DNA from: Candidatus Methanophagaceae archaeon
GTDB lineage: Archaea > Halobacteriota > Syntropharchaeia > Alkanophagales > Methanospirareceae
NCBI GenBank assembly: GCA_013374505.1
Contig: QENJ01000249.1
Location: 1-8,203 of the forward strand
DNA: 8,203 nt
Direction of reading: 5' to 3'
Below the pieces are notes generated by a model. The model made no database searches. It was given only the letters and a program-made list of their open reading frames with translations, and was not told the DNA's origin. This document shows, piece by piece, positions 5,792 through 8,203 of the stretch. Each line of letters opens with the position of its first letter. Positions within the stretch are counted from its first letter, which is position 1. A program made the translations under genes and the position numbers.

Positions 5792-6118
5792 TTATATCTT
5801 CGTCCAGAGCATGAACGCGATCAAAAGCCCGTAAATAGCTATCGCTTCTGCCAGCGCGACAAAGATCAGCACACGACCAAACGTTTCAGGCTTCTCCGCC
5901 GTAGCACCCGCAGCCGCAACTCCTGTAGTAGATATAGCCCAGCCTGCAGCCAGCGCCGAACCTGCCATGGCAATGCTCGCTGCTATTGCTATCCATGCGC
6001 TATCTGTAGTTCCACTCACAGACTCTGCTGCTCCATCGTCCGCTGCAGCCGCAACTCCTACTCCTGCGACAAGCAAGAGCATACAAAGCGTAAATGCAAA
6101 TGCGTATTTCATCTTCAT
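5792..6118 (-). CDS. atpK: A-type ATP synthase subunit K (ring proteolipid) with leader peptide
   Basis: From the ATG at 6118 the product is 108 residues. It begins with a signal-peptide-like helix (KYAFAFTLCMLLLVAGVGVAAA, likely cut before ADDG). A two-helix hairpin typical of a rotary ATPase c/K subunit follows: a first helix rich in Ala and Gly (about 42-67), a polar loop with AEKPETFGR (about 74-82), and a second helix with LAEAIAIYGLL. The Glu in LAEA (residue 91) is the expected ion-carrying carboxylate. The subunit forms the membrane rotor ring through which H+ or Na+ drives ATP synthesis. Helix one shows no Gln, and no Ser/Thr follows the Glu, so a classic Na+ site is not evident. The GTG at 6133 overlaps the ribosome site GAGGTGA and is an unlikely start. 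No other ATP synthase subunit lies nearby; a TATA-like box lies upstream. Confidence 0.88.
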   Translation of the reverse strand: MKMKYAFAFTLCMLLLVAGVGVAAAADDGAAESVSGTTDSAWIAIAASIAMAGSALAAGWAISTTGVAAAGATAEKPETFGRVLIFVALAEAIAIYGLLIAFMLWTKI

Positions 6119-6129
6119 AGTCTTCTCTT

Positions 6130-6136
6130 TCACCTC
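6130..6136 (-). promoter_or_regulatory. Ribosome binding site that decides the atpK start
   Basis: The minus strand reads GAGGTGA, a strong match to the archaeal 16S rRNA 3' end, 11 nt before the ATG at 6118. The in-frame GTG at 6133-6131 is part of this site, so it is more likely ribosome-binding sequence than a start codon. Confidence 0.55.
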
Positions 6137-6190
6137 TCTTTATTTATGTTTCCTTTATGCTTATACTGAATGGTGATTACGTTAGTGGGA

Positions 6191-6200
6191 TATATAAAAG
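6191..6200 (-). promoter_or_regulatory. Likely archaeal TATA box of atpK
   Basis: The minus strand reads CTTTTATATA, close to the archaeal TATA consensus. Transcription about 25 nt on, near 6168, would give a leader of about 50 nt carrying the GAGGTGA site before atpK. This indicates that atpK and the gene after it are transcribed separately from the P-type ATPase. Confidence 0.5.
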
Positions 6201-6303
6201 TAAGTGTTTTTTCCCTATCGAGTTACATGTGTCCATAAGTGAAGTCATGCCTTTTACTTGAGTTCTGCTATTTGTTCCTCTTAGTGAACTCCCATTCGCT
6301 ACG

Positions 6304-8203
6304 TTATCCTGCGCGTTGCCGCTCCTTCTTCCATCGCTTCGTTAGTAACTTCTCGAACTCAATTATGAAGAATATCGGGAGTGCAACCAGAATCATCGGT
6401 ATCCACCACTCGGCAGGCAAGGGTGCCGTTCTAAAAGGGTTAATGCCGATAGAAGGTAGAACATAGATGATTGTGAGTTGCAGCCCGAGCGTTACGGCAG
6501 CACCAATGAGCACCCACTTATTTGAGAACGGGCTGAATCGGAATGCCGATTCGGTTATTGACCGCGCGGTGAATAGATAGCAGAGGTGAACTAGCATAAC
6601 CGTGGTGAACGCAGCGGTTTGCGCCTTGGTAATCAGGTCCTCGTCCACTACAGAGCCAGAAAAGGCTGGCATACCATAGTAGTAATATATTATGAACCCT
6701 GCGAGTGCCATTACCAGCGATACTATACCCACTTTCTTGAAGAATGGGCTATCGGTTATCTTCTCTCCCGGGTCGCGAGGTGGTCGTTCGAGTAACCCCT
6801 TTTCCTTCGGCTCTTTAATAAGTGGCAGTGCGAGGGCTACGGCATCAATCAAATTAATCCACAAGATTTGCACCGGCTCGATTGGGAGGCGACCCCCATA
6901 GTGTGGATTGAATAGGTATATAAACGGTGCCAGCAGTAGCGCACCCAGTATCAACAATGATTGTCCACCATTTGTGGGAAGCGTGTAAAGAATGACCTTA
7001 CGGATGTTCTCGAAGACATGTCGCCCTTCCTCTACCGCAGACACGATGCTTGCGAAGTTATCATCTGTTAATATCATATCCGCGGCTTCTTTGCTCACTT
7101 CTGTCCCTGTTATCCCCATTGCGATACCAATGTCCGCAGCCTTTAACGCAGGTGCATCGTTAACACCATCACCCGTAACCGCGATAATATTACCCCGTCT
7201 CTGCAACTGTTTGGTTACCCTGAACTTATGTTCCGGGGCAACGCGGGCAAACACCGAAACTGTATCCACAATCTCATACAACTCATCATCGCTCATTCGT
7301 GACAACTCTTCTCCCGTCAACACGGTATCTTCTCCAATGTCCAACCGTCGTGCTATTGCTTTCGCAGTCTGTGCATGGTCACCCGTGATCATAACCACTC
7401 GGATTCCTGCATGTTTGCATTTCTGAACCGCACCGATCACTTCTTCCCGTGGCGGGTCTATCATGCCCTGAAGTCCGAGGAACGTCAGCCCATCCAAATC
7501 TTCCGGTTTGAGTGTATTTTGCGCGTGTGGCACGAGCTTATATGCCATACCCAAAACCCTTAACGCTTCTCCCGCCATACTATCTGCCTCGGCATGGATT
7601 TCTTCACTGCGCAGCGACATGATATTTCCGTTTAATAACTGGTCCTGACACATCTTGAGAACACGTTCAGGCGAGCCCTTCACATAGATTACATGCTCAT
7701 TCTCACACGCGCCTTCGTGTAGAGTCGCCATATACTGCTGCTCGGCAACAAACGGTATCTCATCTAATTTCGTGCGGTGTGATGAAATCCCGGCTTTGCG
7801 TGCGGATACAACCAGAGCGCCTTCCGTTGGGTCGCCCAGGATACTGTACTCGTGGTTAGTCTCAACGAGACTGGCGTTATTGCACATATAACCCGTTTTT
7901 AACGTTTCTATCAGCTCGTCACCTTCTTCTTCAGGATTAATGGTGTTATTACCGCTAACGAACTCGCCGGTAGGTGCATATCCGACACCACTCACCTGGT
8001 ATTCCTTTCCACCGCTGTATATCCGCGCTACCGTCATTTGATTCTTGGTGAGCGTCCCTGTTTTATCTGTGCATATAACCGTGGTGCAGCCAAGCGTTTC
8101 AGCCGCGGGCAGTCGCTTTATAAGCGCATTCTTGCGCGCCATTGCGGTAACACCGAAGGCTAAGGTCACAGTCAATATAGCAGGCAGACCCTCGGGTATT
8201 GCC
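6304..8203 (-). CDS. P-type (P2-like) cation-transporting ATPase, partial at right edge
   Basis: The C-terminal 632 residues are visible; about 250-280 N-terminal residues (actuator domain, M1-M3) lie outside the window. The visible part opens with the M4 motif PEGLP (residues 3-7). It then has the phosphorylation site DKTGTLT (D46), KGSPE of the nucleotide-binding domain (175-179), TGD (273-275), GDGVNDAP (344-351), and C-terminal membrane helices M5-M10. The catalytic set is intact, so it should be an active ATP-driven cation pump in the cytoplasmic membrane. Motifs fit the P2 Ca2+/Na+/general cation group. The ion-site helices differ from SERCA: M5 has TNGGQ (Gln414 where SERCA has Glu771) and M6 has INLIDA (449-454) where SERCA has VNLVTD. 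A Na+-ATPase-like or other monovalent role is therefore possible, and the ion is undetermined. The frame has no stop up to the edge. Confidence 0.93.
   Translation of the reverse strand, partial: AIPEGLPAILTVTLAFGVTAMARKNALIKRLPAAETLGCTTVICTDKTGTLTKNQMTVARIYSGGKEYQVSGVGYAPTGEFVSGNNTINPEEEGDELIETLKTGYMCNNASLVETNHEYSILGDPTEGALVVSARKAGISSHRTKLDEIPFVAEQQYMATLHEGACENEHVIYVKGSPERVLKMCQDQLLNGNIMSLRSEEIHAEADSMAGEALRVLGMAYKLVPHAQNTLKPEDLDGLTFLGLQGMIDPPREEVIGAVQKCKHAGIRVVMITGDHAQTAKAIARRLDIGEDTVLTGEELSRMSDDELYEIVDTVSVFARVAPEHKFRVTKQLQRRGNIIAVTGDGVNDAPALKAADIGIAMGITGTEVSKEAADMILTDDNFASIVSAVEEGRHVFENIRKVILYTLPTNGGQSLLILGALLLAPFIYLFNPHYGGRLPIEPVQILWINLIDAVALALPLIKEPKEKGLLERPPRDPGEKITDSPFFKKVGIVSLVMALAGFIIYYYYGMPAFSGSVVDEDLITKAQTAAFTTVMLVHLCYLFTARSITESAFRFSPFSNKWVLIGAAVTLGLQLTIIYVLPSIGINPFRTAPLPAEWWIPMILVALPIFFIIEFEKLLTKRWKKERQRAG

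Noticed and set aside
5729..6169. 146-codon + strand frame opposite atpK
   Set aside because: It is rich in Cys, Arg and Ser, as expected from reading the Ala-rich atpK gene backwards, and atpK is clearly the real gene.
6992..7426. 144-codon + strand frame opposite the P-type ATPase
   Set aside because: It lies wholly over conserved P-type ATPase motifs on the other strand and looks like a shadow.

Overview
The window reads as archaeal chromosome. It carries the ring (K/c) subunit of an A-type ATP synthase, AT-rich TATA-like promoter elements, GGTGA-type ribosome binding sites, and a secreted multidomain protein with PKD and lamin-tail domains and many N-glycosylation sequons. The HEAT-repeat protein with 'AVEPLI.ALKD' units, the DUF2330 fragment and the C-terminal domain of the secreted protein resemble, from memory, proteins of anaerobic methane-oxidising or methanogenic Euryarchaeota (Methanophagales/ANME-1, Syntrophoarchaeum, Methanosarcinales). 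That placement is an inference and was not searched.

Layout from left to right. Positions 1-170 hold no identified gene, only a possible gene tail and a T-run downstream of the next gene. Positions 171-2708 (-) encode a large exported phospholipase D-superfamily protein (signal peptide, LTD, two intact HKD domains, PKD, C-terminal beta domain). Just upstream of it on the same strand, 2745-3065 (-), is a short exported protein that is only the N-terminal part of a DUF2330 protein. A 292-bp gap with two hairpins follows. Next come an HD-domain phosphohydrolase-like gene (-, to 3945) and a small two-helix membrane protein (-, 3973-4245). A palindrome-rich 365-bp gap (4246-4610) separates these from a HEAT-repeat gene on the + strand (4611-5489). 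Converging on it are a second small two-helix membrane protein (-, 5515-5778) and the ATP synthase K subunit (-, 5792-6118). A P-type cation ATPase (-, from 6304) runs off the right edge.

The right-hand part groups membrane ion-transport genes: a P-type ion pump, an orphan rotary ATPase ring subunit with its own TATA-type promoter, and an AtpZ/AtpI-like helical hairpin protein only 13 nt after it. The two small hairpin proteins flanking the HEAT gene share a similar first helix and may be related. The left-hand part is a cell-surface unit, where the DUF2330 fragment and the PLD protein may be co-transcribed.

No mobile element, CRISPR array, tRNA or rRNA was recognised. No obvious new multi-gene system is present. 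The items most worth checking are the orphan atpK/AtpZ-like pair, the altered ion-site residues of the P-type pump, the repeated palindrome upstream of the HEAT gene, and the conserved-looking but unnamed C-terminal domain of the PLD protein.
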